NCBI GenBank assembly: GCA_017428085.1
Contig: JAFRRP010000004.1
Coordinates: 62,001 to 126,000 of the forward strand
Length of the DNA: 64,000 bases
Origin: Clostridia bacterium
GTDB taxonomy: Bacteria > Bacillota > Clostridia > Oscillospirales > Acutalibacteraceae
Reading direction: 5' to 3'
The translations under genes were made by a program, and so were the position numbers. The notes beneath the pieces are model-generated. The model did no database searches. It was not told the DNA's origin and worked only from the letters and a program-made list of their open reading frames with translations. Below are positions 53,285 to 61,454 of the stretch, piece by piece (position 1 is the first letter of the stretch; each line of letters begins with the position of its first letter).

Positions 53285-53314
53285 AGGTGCCTTTCGGTAC
53301 CTTTTTCTTTTTTT
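53285..53314 (+). terminator. Terminator of tRNA-Arg
   Basis: AGGTGCC-TTTC-GGTACCT (one G-U pair) is followed by TTTTCTTTTTTT ten bases past the tRNA. Confidence 0.9.
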
Positions 53315-53375
53315 ATTGCATACAAAAAAGCCGGCCCCGTGCCGTCAGGCAGGAGCCGGATCGAAATCCTTCCAA

Positions 53376-54278
53376 TCAGTAAGACGTAGGCAAAATGTAG
53401 ATCCTGACGCCGCGGAAGCCCCAGTTGTCGCAATCGACTTCGGAGTGCATATACAGGTCCACGGTGGCGCCGTTGGTCCAGTAGATAAATCCGCCCGTAT
53501 CCTCCGCGCGGCAATAGCCGTACACGTAGCGCCCGTCCAGTGAAACGATCCACATTTCGGTGCCGTAGGGGATCTCGCGGGGGTCCACCGCCACGCAGCC
53601 CTGATAGACGTAGGTGCCGGTGGAGGTCATGCCGCCGCCGGAATACGCCGTGGCGTAGCCGTCGATGTAGTACACGTAATCCTTCGGTACGCCGTTCTCG
53701 TCAAACTCCAGCCCGGCAGGCAGCGCCAGCTCCGACATGGGGATCCCCGAGGAATTCAGGCCCGCGCCGCCGGAATACTCCAGCGAGGAGGCGCCGTAGG
53801 AATAGTTGCTCTTATACAGGTTTTTGTTGTCGCTGGCCACGCGCTCGCCGGAACGGTCGATCAGCTCTTCAATGACCGTGGGCTCCTCCGCCGTGGTCTC
53901 TTCCACGGTGGTTTCCTCCACCAGATCCGCCACATGCGGAACGCCGTCGTCGTAGGCGGTTTTTTCCACCGCAGTCTTGATATCGGCCAACTGGCCGGCG
54001 ATCACCGAAAACTCCCGCACCGGCGCGTCGGCATGCTCTTTCAGCACGTCCACGTCGGCGGGCGAAAAGTCGTGATATAACTGCTCCTCATATGAAGCGT
54101 CTGCCGAAACCGAGAACGCCTGACGAACGCCGACCGGGATATCGCTGATGATAACGGACACAGCGACGCCCGCGGCGACCATCAGTGCCGTGGGAACGAT
54201 CTGGCGGCGGCTGATACCGAAGGGGATCCTGCCGTCCCGATCCGTGCCGTCGGCGCGGTCTCTTCTGAACAGTGGCAT
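53376..54278 (-). CDS. Secreted 3D-domain protein (cell-wall active, YuiC/YocH-like)
   Basis: A 300-aa exported protein with an N-terminal membrane anchor or signal (about 27-47), a Glu/Thr-rich spacer (about 115-145), and a C-terminal 3D domain. The domain runs GYATAYSGGGMTSTGT, VAVDPREIPYGTEMWI, AEDTGGFI, VDLYMHSEVDC, with the three aspartates that name it. The fold is a double-psi barrel related to MltA lytic transglycosylases and to Rpf-like muralytic proteins. A role in peptidoglycan cleavage is likely. AGGATAGGAG precedes the ATG; a perfect-consensus promoter lies 120 bp upstream. Confidence 0.88.
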   Translation of the reverse strand: MPLFRRDRADGTDRDGRIPFGISRRQIVPTALMVAAGVAVSVIISDIPVGVRQAFSVSADASYEEQLYHDFSPADVDVLKEHADAPVREFSVIAGQLADIKTAVEKTAYDDGVPHVADLVEETTVEETTAEEPTVIEELIDRSGERVASDNKNLYKSNYSYGASSLEYSGGAGLNSSGIPMSELALPAGLEFDENGVPKDYVYYIDGYATAYSGGGMTSTGTYVYQGCVAVDPREIPYGTEMWIVSLDGRYVYGYCRAEDTGGFIYWTNGATVDLYMHSEVDCDNWGFRGVRIYILPTSY

Positions 54279-54381
54279 AAATCGATTCTCCTATCCTTTA
54301 AAATACCGGAAAAAGAAACATGCGTACAGGGATTTTAACGTCCGGTATGTTATTGGCGAAGCCGAAATAATGAGCAACACA

Positions 54382-54639
54382 TTACTGCCCATCGTACATT
54401 CCCGCATTATATTCACTTTCTTCGCAAATGTCAAACCGAAAAATTTTTGAATTTTGTTGAATTTGTACAAGCCTGTTTTTTTGATATTTGCAAATCTTCC
54501 GTAAATTCCGCAAAAAACCCGCACGTTTGTTCAGTTGTTGGAAAACGATTACGCCCGTTTTTTGTGTAAAGTGTAGAAATTGACACCCGGACCCCGCAAA
54601 AATGACAATTTGTAATCTTTTTTTGGGGATTTTTTCCAA
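54382..54639 (-). CDS. Possible small basic protein (85 aa)
   Basis: A TTG start at 54639 has an ideal AGGAGG five bases upstream, 26 bp after the racemase-like gene stop. The frame runs 85 codons. The product is basic and rich in Phe, Gln, Asn and Lys, without a recognisable domain. Codon use is AT-rich, unlike the neighbours, and the frame overlaps the promoter of the next gene. It may be chance; I list it only because of the ribosome binding site. The rest of the 387-bp gap holds only that promoter. Confidence 0.25.
   Translation of the reverse strand: MEKIPKKRLQIVIFAGSGCQFLHFTQKTGVIVFQQLNKRAGFLRNLRKICKYQKNRLVQIQQNSKIFRFDICEESEYNAGMYDGQ
54406..54434 (-). promoter_or_regulatory. Consensus promoter of 3D-domain gene
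   Basis: The minus strand reads TTGACA (54434-54429), 17 bp, TATAAT (54411-54406), exact sigma-A consensus. The 120-nt leader can form a stem ATACCGG/CCGGTAT (about 54349-54306). Confidence 0.85.
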
Positions 54640-54665
54640 TTATACCTCCTGTCTTTTGTCTGTTT

Positions 54666-55453
54666 TCAATAGTTTACTGTCCGTTCTTTCAGGATCGCAA
54701 CACGCCCGGAAAGCAGCGACTCGCTCTGCGGGCCGGTTTGGACGCGCAGCGTGCCGCCCGGCTCCGACAACGTCAGCGCCACATCCCTTTCGGCACGATC
54801 TGCCAGATACGCCCCCGCGGCGCAGGTACCGCTGGCGCAGGAGCTTTCCCAGCACAGCGTATCCGCCGCCGGGACATAAACCAGCGGGCGCAGCGTCAAA
54901 GCGTCGCGGTCCAGGAACATCACGCCCAACGCCTGCGTGGCAAGCGCCGCGCACCAGCCCTTTAAGGCGCTTTCCGCTTCCGCCGTCGTCAGCTCGTCCT
55001 CTGTTACCATGATATGCGCAATACCGGGACAATAGACCACGGGCAGCGATAATTGCCGGTTTCCGAGAAACAGCGTTTCCTTTGAGATCCGTTCCGGCGC
55101 GGGCATGGCAACCGTACAGGCGAAAGCGCCGTTTTGCTCTGCGACGGCGACCTCCACGGGTTTGTCCGCCCCGGAAACGTCCAGCGTCACGCGGCGCGTT
55201 CCCCCTGCCGGGATGCCGCAGTTCGCGCAGTACAGCGCGGCGGCGGACATGGCGGCGTTGCCGCAGAACTCCCCGCCCGCCATATCCAGCCGCGGCGTTT
55301 TTCCGCTGAAATCGACAAAGCCCACCTGCTCGCAGGAGGGCTCTTCGTTCATGATCCGCGCGGCGAGGGCAGGCCGGGATTCCGGCGAAATCGGCGTATC
55401 CGCCAGCGCGGTGATATTCTTCGTGGGGTCTATGAGATAATAATGTAATGCCG

Positions 55454-55457
<4 letters not shown>
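54666..55457 (-). CDS. DapF-fold amino acid racemase, CntK-like
   Basis: A 263-aa enzyme of the diaminopimelate epimerase fold. The two catalytic cysteines are seen in [15 protein letters not shown] (about residues 60-74) and [16 protein letters not shown]. Around these and in [27 protein letters not shown] and SEPGGTLRV it matches the pattern I recall for Staphylococcus CntK, the histidine racemase of staphylopine synthesis, better than housekeeping DapF. Its start overlaps the end of the ABC ATPase gene (ATGA), so it belongs to the amino-acid transporter operon. No CntL/CntM partners lie nearby. Likely substrate: an imported amino acid, perhaps histidine. The substrate is inference. Confidence 0.75.
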
Positions 55458-56206
<749 letters not shown>

Positions 56207-56219
56207 ATCGGTCTCCTCC

Positions 56220-56885
56220 TCAATCGTAGTAGCTGAGCGCCTTTTCGATCCGTTTCATCACGAACGCCACGACGGCGTTGAAGACGAAATAGAAAACGCC
56301 CGCGACAAGGAACGTCAGCATGCCCGGCGAACGGGGCGACACGGCGATCTGCTTGGCCTTGGTGAACATCTCCACCGTGCCGATGGCGGAGGCGAGGGAG
56401 GTATCCTTGACCAGCGTGATGACCTCGTTGGTGACGGCGGGCACCACCCGCTTCACCATCTGCGGCAGGATGATCTTGACAAAGGTCTGCGCCTTGCCGT
56501 AGCCCAGCACATGGGCGGCCTCATACTGGCCGTTGTCGATGGATTCGATGCCGCCCCGGTAGATCTCGGCGAAATACGCCGCATAGTTGATGATGAACGC
56601 CACGATCACCGCGGAAAACCGCCAGTTGCCGGGAACGGTAAAGTTGAACACCAGCGCCGGGGCGAAATAGATCACCATCACCTGCAGCATCAGCGGCGTG
56701 CCGCGCATGATGGAGATATAGACCTCCGTGAACCACTTCAGCGGCCTGAACCGGCTCTTTTTGCCGAAATAGACCGCCAGGCCGAGGGGCAGCGCGCCGA
56801 GCAGCGTCAGGATAAAGATCAGGAACGTATTGATAAAGGCGTAGGCAAGCTCGCCCACCATCGTGGAAAATGTCATACTCCACAT
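56220..56885 (-). CDS. Polar amino acid ABC transporter permease
   Basis: A 221-aa HisM/GlnP-type permease with about five spans. It has [20 protein letters not shown] and the coupling loop [23 protein letters not shown] (seen as [10 protein letters not shown] and ILPQMV). A methionine at 56876 could be the true start. It forms a homodimer in related systems. A terminator-like hairpin separates it from the binding-protein gene upstream. Confidence 0.93.
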   Translation of the reverse strand: MWSMTFSTMVGELAYAFINTFLIFILTLLGALPLGLAVYFGKKSRFRPLKWFTEVYISIMRGTPLMLQVMVIYFAPALVFNFTVPGNWRFSAVIVAFIINYAAYFAEIYRGGIESIDNGQYEAAHVLGYGKAQTFVKIILPQMVKRVVPAVTNEVITLVKDTSLASAIGTVEMFTKAKQIAVSPRSPGMLTFLVAGVFYFVFNAVVAFVMKRIEKALSYYD

Positions 56886-56945
56886 CGCCGCCCCGGGCAG
56901 CTGCGCGCCCTCGCGGCCCTTTCTGTATCGTTATGGAAAAGAGAG

Positions 56946-56975
56946 GAAGCGGAAACGGCTCCCCATTTCCGCTTC
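56946..56975 (-). terminator. Intra-operon hairpin after amino acid-binding protein gene
   Basis: On the minus strand GAAGCGGAAA pairs perfectly with TTTCCGCTTC and is followed by CTCTCTTTTCC. Placed between binding protein and permease genes, it would reduce read-through and favour the binding protein. Confidence 0.7.
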
Positions 56976-56999
56976 TGTCATCTGTTATCTGCGAATCGC

Positions 57000-57803
57000 T
57001 TATTTGACCAGGCAAAGGCTTTCCAGCACAAGGCCCTCGTCCACGTAATTCTGCGCAATGGACATCATGGTGCCGTCCTCCGCCATCTTCAGCAGCTCGG
57101 CGTTGACCGCGTCGCGCAGCTCGGTGTTGCCCAGCAGGAAGCCGACGGCATACTGCTCGGTGGAAAGCGGCTCGTCAAGGATCACGTAAGCGCCGTCCTT
57201 GGAGCTGATGTTGAAGGTGGCGACGCCCAGATCGGCCGCCACGGCGTCCACGCTGCCGCTGTCCAGATCCATGAAGCCGGTGTTGTAGTCGGGCAGCTGA
57301 ACGACCTCCTTCAGGCTGTTCTTGAATTCCTCGTTGGCGTCGATGGCGTCCACGGCGGAGGAACCGGCCTGCGCCATCACGCTTTTACCGGCAAGATCCG
57401 CAAGGGACGTGATGCCGGAATCGGCCTTGACCACCAGCACGATGCTGTTGTCCACATAGGGATCGGACCAGGTGTACTGATCCTCGCGTCCGGTGTAGGT
57501 AAAACCGTTCCAGATGCAGTTGATGTTGCCGGAGGAAAGCTCCGCGTCCTTGGAGTTCCAGTCGATGGCAACCGCCTCGAACTCCCAGCCCAGACGCTTG
57601 CACAGCTCTTTGGCCATGGCCAGGTCGAAGCCGTCGTAGGTGCCGTCCTCCGCCACGAAGCCGAAGGGCGGGAATTCCGCGTCGAAGCCGACGATCAGCT
57701 TCTGCGTTTCCTCCGCGGGCTTTTTACCGCCGCAGGAGGCCAGCGCCAGCGCGCAGGTCAGGACCATGACGGCCGCAAGAAGAATGGAAATCGTTTTTTT
57801 CAT
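57000..57803 (-). CDS. Amino acid-binding lipoprotein of ABC transporter
   Basis: A 267-aa family 3 solute-binding lipoprotein. The lipobox is LALASC, then GGKKPAEE. Binding-fold motifs are LIVGFDAEFPPFGFVAEDGTYDGFDLAMAKELCKRLG (read as FDAEFPPFGF and GFDLAMAKEL), DLAGKSVMAQAGSSA and the hinge region NTGFMDLDSGSVDAVAADL. First gene of the transporter-racemase operon, with a TTGACA promoter and AGAGAGG upstream of the ATG. Confidence 0.95.
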   Translation of the reverse strand: MKKTISILLAAVMVLTCALALASCGGKKPAEETQKLIVGFDAEFPPFGFVAEDGTYDGFDLAMAKELCKRLGWEFEAVAIDWNSKDAELSSGNINCIWNGFTYTGREDQYTWSDPYVDNSIVLVVKADSGITSLADLAGKSVMAQAGSSAVDAIDANEEFKNSLKEVVQLPDYNTGFMDLDSGSVDAVAADLGVATFNISSKDGAYVILDEPLSTEQYAVGFLLGNTELRDAVNAELLKMAEDGTMMSIAQNYVDEGLVLESLCLVK

Positions 57804-57866
57804 GGTAAAATCCTCTCTTTTAATACAATATCATATTAGCGCTTTACTCCGCTAAAATTCTTCTAT

Positions 57867-57895
57867 AAAATACCATAGAACGCGCCGATTGTCAA
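57867..57895 (-). promoter_or_regulatory. Promoter of amino acid transporter operon
   Basis: The minus strand reads TTGACA (57895-57890), 17 bp, TATTTT (57872-57867). Confidence 0.75.
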
Positions 57896-57928
57896 GCATT
57901 ATTTTTTTACGGTTTTTTCAGAAAACCA

Positions 57929-57957
57929 TTTACTAACAGCGGATTATGTATTATAAT
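57929..57957 (+). promoter_or_regulatory. Promoter of murD
   Basis: TTTACT (57929-57934), 17 bp, TATAAT (57952-57957); divergent from the transporter operon. Confidence 0.7.
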
Positions 57958-57989
57958 ATAATGAATGATTTTTAAATGAGGAAACGGCA

Positions 57990-59336
57990 ATGAACGAATA
58001 TAAAGACAGGAACATCCTGATCCTGGGGCTGGCCAGAAGCGGTCTGGCGGCGATCAAGCTGCTGCTGAAGCTGGGGGCGAAGCTCACCGTCACCGAATCC
58101 AAACCGCTGGACCAGATCAAGGAACTGGACTGGCTGCGGGAAAACGGCGTGGAGGTCTGCGGACAGGAGCCGGAGGTGTTCGAGCGCGACTACGACGAGG
58201 TCATCAAGAACCCCGGCATCAACGGCAACCAGTGGTTCGTGCGTCGCCTGCGCGAGCGCGGCATCCCCGTGACCACCGAGATCGAGCTGGCCTTCAAGGT
58301 CTGCGCGCCGCAGCACTTTATCGCCATCACCGGCACCAACGGCAAGACCACCACCACGACGCTGCTGTACGAGGTGCTGAACAAAGCCTTCCCGGGAAGG
58401 GCTCACCTCTCCGGCAATATCGGCATCGCCCTGTGCGAGACCGTGCTGGAGCAGAACCTGATGGAGGACCCCGGCCACTATATCGTGCTGGAGATCTCCA
58501 ATTTCCAGCTGCTGGATATCGTCACCTTCCGCCCTCAGATCGCGGTCATCATCAATCTGGCGGCGGACCATCTGGACTTCATGGGCACCGAGGACGCCTA
58601 TTACCGTTCCAAGGCGCGGGTCTATGAGAACATGCGCGGTAACGATGTGTTCCTGAAGAATATCGACGACGAACTGGTGAAGCAGTACACGGAGCTGCTG
58701 CCGGTACAATGTAAAGAGGTCACATACAGTCTTGTTGACAGAGGCGCGGACTTTTACGCCGATAACGAATACCTCTATCACAAGGGCGAAAAGCTGTTCC
58801 CCCTGAGCGTGATGCGGATCGTGGGCCGCCACAACGTGCAGAACGTGCTGGTGGCGACGGCGGCGGCTTCGGCGCTGGGCGAAAGCACGGAGGACATCCG
58901 CGAGGCGGTAGCCGCTTTCAAGGGCGTGGAGCACCGGCTGGAGTTCGTGCGGGAGCTGAACGGCGTCAAGTACTACAACGACTCCAAGGGCACCAACGTG
59001 GACGCCACCGTGACGGCGCTGAGATCCTTTGACTGCCCGGTGATATTGCTGGCGGGCGGCCATGAAAAGGGGCTGGACCTCTCCCCCATCCAGCCACTGC
59101 TGAAGGGCGTCAAACAGGTGATCGGCTACGGCGAATGCGGGCCGCGCATCGTGAAGGACCTGACCGACGGCGCGGGCGTGCTGACGGACGACCTGCCCCA
59201 CGCGCTGGAAGAGGCCGTAAAGATCGCCGCACCCGGCGACGTGGTGCTGCTTTCCCCCACCACCAGCTCCTACGACCAGTACAGCTGCTTTGAAGAACGC
59301 GGGGAGCACTTCAAATCGTTGGTCAACGCCCTGTAG
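57990..59336 (+). CDS. murD: UDP-MurNAc-L-alanine--D-glutamate ligase
   Basis: Adds D-glutamate to UDP-MurNAc-L-Ala. The 448-aa product has the N-terminal UDP-binding start ILGLARSGLAAIKLL, the ATP loop ITGTNGKTTTTT, SNFQLLDIV, NLAADHLDFMG, NVQNVLVATAAA, YYNDSKGTNVDAT and LSPTTSSYDQY. TGAGGAAACGG precedes the ATG. MurD is usually inside the division cluster; here it sits 22 kb away beside murI, which makes its substrate D-glutamate. Its TAG stop is formed by the head of a REP-like hairpin. Confidence 0.97.
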   Translation: MNEYKDRNILILGLARSGLAAIKLLLKLGAKLTVTESKPLDQIKELDWLRENGVEVCGQEPEVFERDYDEVIKNPGINGNQWFVRRLRERGIPVTTEIELAFKVCAPQHFIAITGTNGKTTTTTLLYEVLNKAFPGRAHLSGNIGIALCETVLEQNLMEDPGHYIVLEISNFQLLDIVTFRPQIAVIINLAADHLDFMGTEDAYYRSKARVYENMRGNDVFLKNIDDELVKQYTELLPVQCKEVTYSLVDRGADFYADNEYLYHKGEKLFPLSVMRIVGRHNVQNVLVATAAASALGESTEDIREAVAAFKGVEHRLEFVRELNGVKYYNDSKGTNVDATVTALRSFDCPVILLAGGHEKGLDLSPIQPLLKGVKQVIGYGECGPRIVKDLTDGAGVLTDDLPHALEEAVKIAAPGDVVLLSPTTSSYDQYSCFEERGEHFKSLVNAL

Positions 59337-59380
59337 CACGGCGCATTGCGCCGTCAGAGTCGCAAGTCGTAAGTCGTAAG
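59333..59380. repeat. REP-like hairpin and heptamer repeat after murD
   Basis: GTAGC (59333-59337), then the stem ACGGCGC-ATT-GCGCCGT (59338-59354), then AGTCGCA, AGTCGTA, AGTCGTA (59358-59378). The hairpin has the same design as those at 7.3, 15.5 and 37.8 kb, with different but still paired bases. The heptamers are the reverse complement of those at 48.6 kb. Confidence 0.8.
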
Positions 59381-59422
59381 AATCATGCGGCTCGGTATGC
59401 AATAAACGATAGTGAGGAGATT

Positions 59423-60232
59423 ATGAACGCACACGACAACCGCCCCGTGGGCATTTTCGATTCCGGGCTGGGGGGCCTGACCTCCCTGAAGGCGATCAAG
59501 GCGCTGCTGCCGCACGAAGACCTCGTGTTCTTCGGCGATACGGCGCGGGTGCCCTACGGCAACCGGACGCGGGAGGAGCTGCTCCGCTTTTCGGAGCAGA
59601 ATATCCGCTTTTTGCAGAGCAAAGACGTCAAGGCCGTGGTAGTGGCCTGCAACACCTCCGACGCCATGGCGCGGGCAGAGGTGCAAAAGGAGTTCGACCT
59701 GCCCATCATCGGCGTGATCGACCCCAGCGCGCGGCTGGCGGCGGAAGCCACCCTCACCGGCGGGGTGGGCGTCATCGGCACCCACGTGACCGTGACCAGC
59801 GGCCTGTTCAACCTGCTGATCCCCCTTTACAACCCGCTGGCGCAGGTGACGGCGGTGGAAACGCCCAAGCTGGTGCCGCTGGTGGAAAGCGGCAAGACCC
59901 ACGAGACCGACGCGGAGACAGTTGCCGTTCTGAACGACTATCTGGCGCCCTTTCAAAACGGCGCGATCGACACGCTGGTGCTGGGCTGCACCCACTACCC
60001 GCTGCTGGCGGAGCTGATCGGGAAGCTCCTGCCCGGCGTGACGCTGATCAACTCCGGCGCGGCGGCGGCGCAGCGGCTGAAGGACACGCTGACGCAGATG
60101 GATTTGCTGGCCGACCGGACGGGACCGGGCGCGGCGCGGTTCTACGTCAGCGGCGACCCCGATCCCTTCGCCCGCAACGGCGGCGAGTTTCTGGGGGAAG
60201 ACCTGACCGGCCGCGTGCAGAGACAGGTTTGA
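59423..60232 (+). CDS. murI: Glutamate racemase
   Basis: Interconverts L- and D-glutamate for peptidoglycan. The 269-aa product has the start IFDSGLGGLTSLKAI and FFGDTARVPYG, with the two catalytic cysteines in VVACNTSDAMA and LGCTHYPLL. GAGGAG lies upstream of the ATG. Grouped with murD, which uses D-glutamate, and followed by a terminator. Confidence 0.96.
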   Translation: MNAHDNRPVGIFDSGLGGLTSLKAIKALLPHEDLVFFGDTARVPYGNRTREELLRFSEQNIRFLQSKDVKAVVVACNTSDAMARAEVQKEFDLPIIGVIDPSARLAAEATLTGGVGVIGTHVTVTSGLFNLLIPLYNPLAQVTAVETPKLVPLVESGKTHETDAETVAVLNDYLAPFQNGAIDTLVLGCTHYPLLAELIGKLLPGVTLINSGAAAAQRLKDTLTQMDLLADRTGPGAARFYVSGDPDPFARNGGEFLGEDLTGRVQRQV

Positions 60233-60285
60233 GTTTTGAAAGTTGAGTTTTGAGGAAACGGTGATTCCCACCTGATACAAGAACG

Positions 60286-60326
60286 ACGGACCGTCGGCGC
60301 GATAACGCGTAAACGGTCCGTTTTTT
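60286..60326 (+). terminator. Terminator of murD-murI
   Basis: ACGGACCGT (60286-60294) and ACGGTCCGT (60313-60321) form a perfect 9-bp stem, followed by six T residues. Confidence 0.92.
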
Positions 60327-60384
60327 CTATCGAAGTCTGACTGCAACATTTGTCAGAAGCGGCACTGAGGCGCCGAGCTGCCGG

Positions 60385-61247
60385 TTATGCCCGTGCGGAG
60401 GCGGTTTTCAGCCGTTCCGGCAGCGAGGCGAAAAATACCTTGAGATAGCGGAACAGTTGGATATAGAATTCCCTTAAGGCGGGCCAGAAGCCGCGCTGCT
60501 CCGGCCGCGCCAGAGACTGCGCCTGATTTTCCTCGGTCATCGGGACCACCGTATCGCCGAGGAGAATCATATACTGCGGGTAGGCCGGGTCGCTGTCGAT
60601 CGTCATCGGTGTTTCGCCTGACAGATAGCGATAGGCAAACGCTTCCATAAAGCTGTTGGTGTCCTGATGCGACATATTGCCGATCATCCAGGTGCTGTCC
60701 GGGAACAGGCAGGTGGAGGCGTCCACAAGACCGTCGGGAGAGAGGTAGCGCTCGTTGCCTTTGGCTTTCGCCTCGGCCACGTACGCGTCGGACAGGGGCT
60801 CGCCGAAGTTGCCCGTGGTGGCGCCGAAGGAGCTGTCCGTCAGAAACACCTTTTCATCAGACAGCTTCACAGCGTTTTTCGTGATCGGATCGGTGGCGAA
60901 GCCGTACTTTGAGAGGACTCCCACAGCTACGCCCTGCGCGTTCATCTCTTTCAGCATTTCCTTTGCGCCGGCGCGCACGTCCCGATTGTAGCCGCGGATC
61001 TTTTCGATCAGCCCGGCGTACTGTTCCTCTCTGCCTTCAAAGACGAAGGAGATGGCTCAAAACGGAAGATCTCGTTGCCGTCCTGATCCGCCAGCGGCTC
61101 GCCGTCGCCGCCCACCAGAACGACGGGCACCCGGGAGCCCCAGTTGGTAAGGGAACGTTCTTCCGCGGCAAGGCTCATCGGCGCGATTCCGCACAAAAAA
61201 ATAAAGGCCAGCAAAAGCGCCAGCACGCCTTTCATCTTTTTCATCAT
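60385..61247 (-). pseudogene. Secreted alpha/beta-hydrolase (lipase-like), frameshifted and internally deleted
   Basis: The start (ATG 61247, AGAGG upstream) encodes a signal peptide and ESLTNWGSRVPVVLVGGDGEP-like opening; translation runs to DGNEIFRFEP and then leaves frame near 61053. The other frame resumes with ISFVFEGREEQYAGLIEKI and continues to the end, including VGVLSKYGFATDP, DSSFGATTGNFGE, SPDGLVDASTCLFPD and STWMIGNMSHQ. Related secreted hydrolases I recall are much longer, with a GHSxGG-type nucleophile elbow between these halves. That middle is absent here, so the junction looks like an internal deletion that also shifted the frame. The C-terminal REFYIQLFRYLKVFFASLPERL is a hydrophobic tail like those on other secreted proteins here. 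Confidence 0.7.
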
Positions 61248-61370
61248 CCGTACCTCTTCTTTTGAAGTATTTTCTATGTTTATATTAGAATTATACCATA
61301 TCCGCACGCGGTTTTCCACAATCAGTTTTGCGAAAAGTGTATATTATCTCCCGGAATCTGTCTCCGTAGC

Positions 61371-61413
61371 AAAAAAAGCAGCGTCGGGCGCGGTTAAAAC
61401 CACGCGCCGACGC
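61371..61413 (-). terminator. Terminator of the beta-helix gene
   Basis: On the minus strand GCGTCGG (61413-61407) pairs with CCGACGC (61387-61381), with an inner GCG/CGC, followed by TGCTTTTTTTG. Confidence 0.85.
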
Positions 61414-61454
61414 CGGTTGGACATTGATTCAGGATCAATAATAAGGGGTCCCGT

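Noticed and set aside
54279..54400. c-di-AMP (ydaO) riboswitch before the 3D-domain gene
   Set aside because: Such riboswitches often precede muralytic genes, but the 120-nt leader lacks the conserved aptamer segments and is too short.
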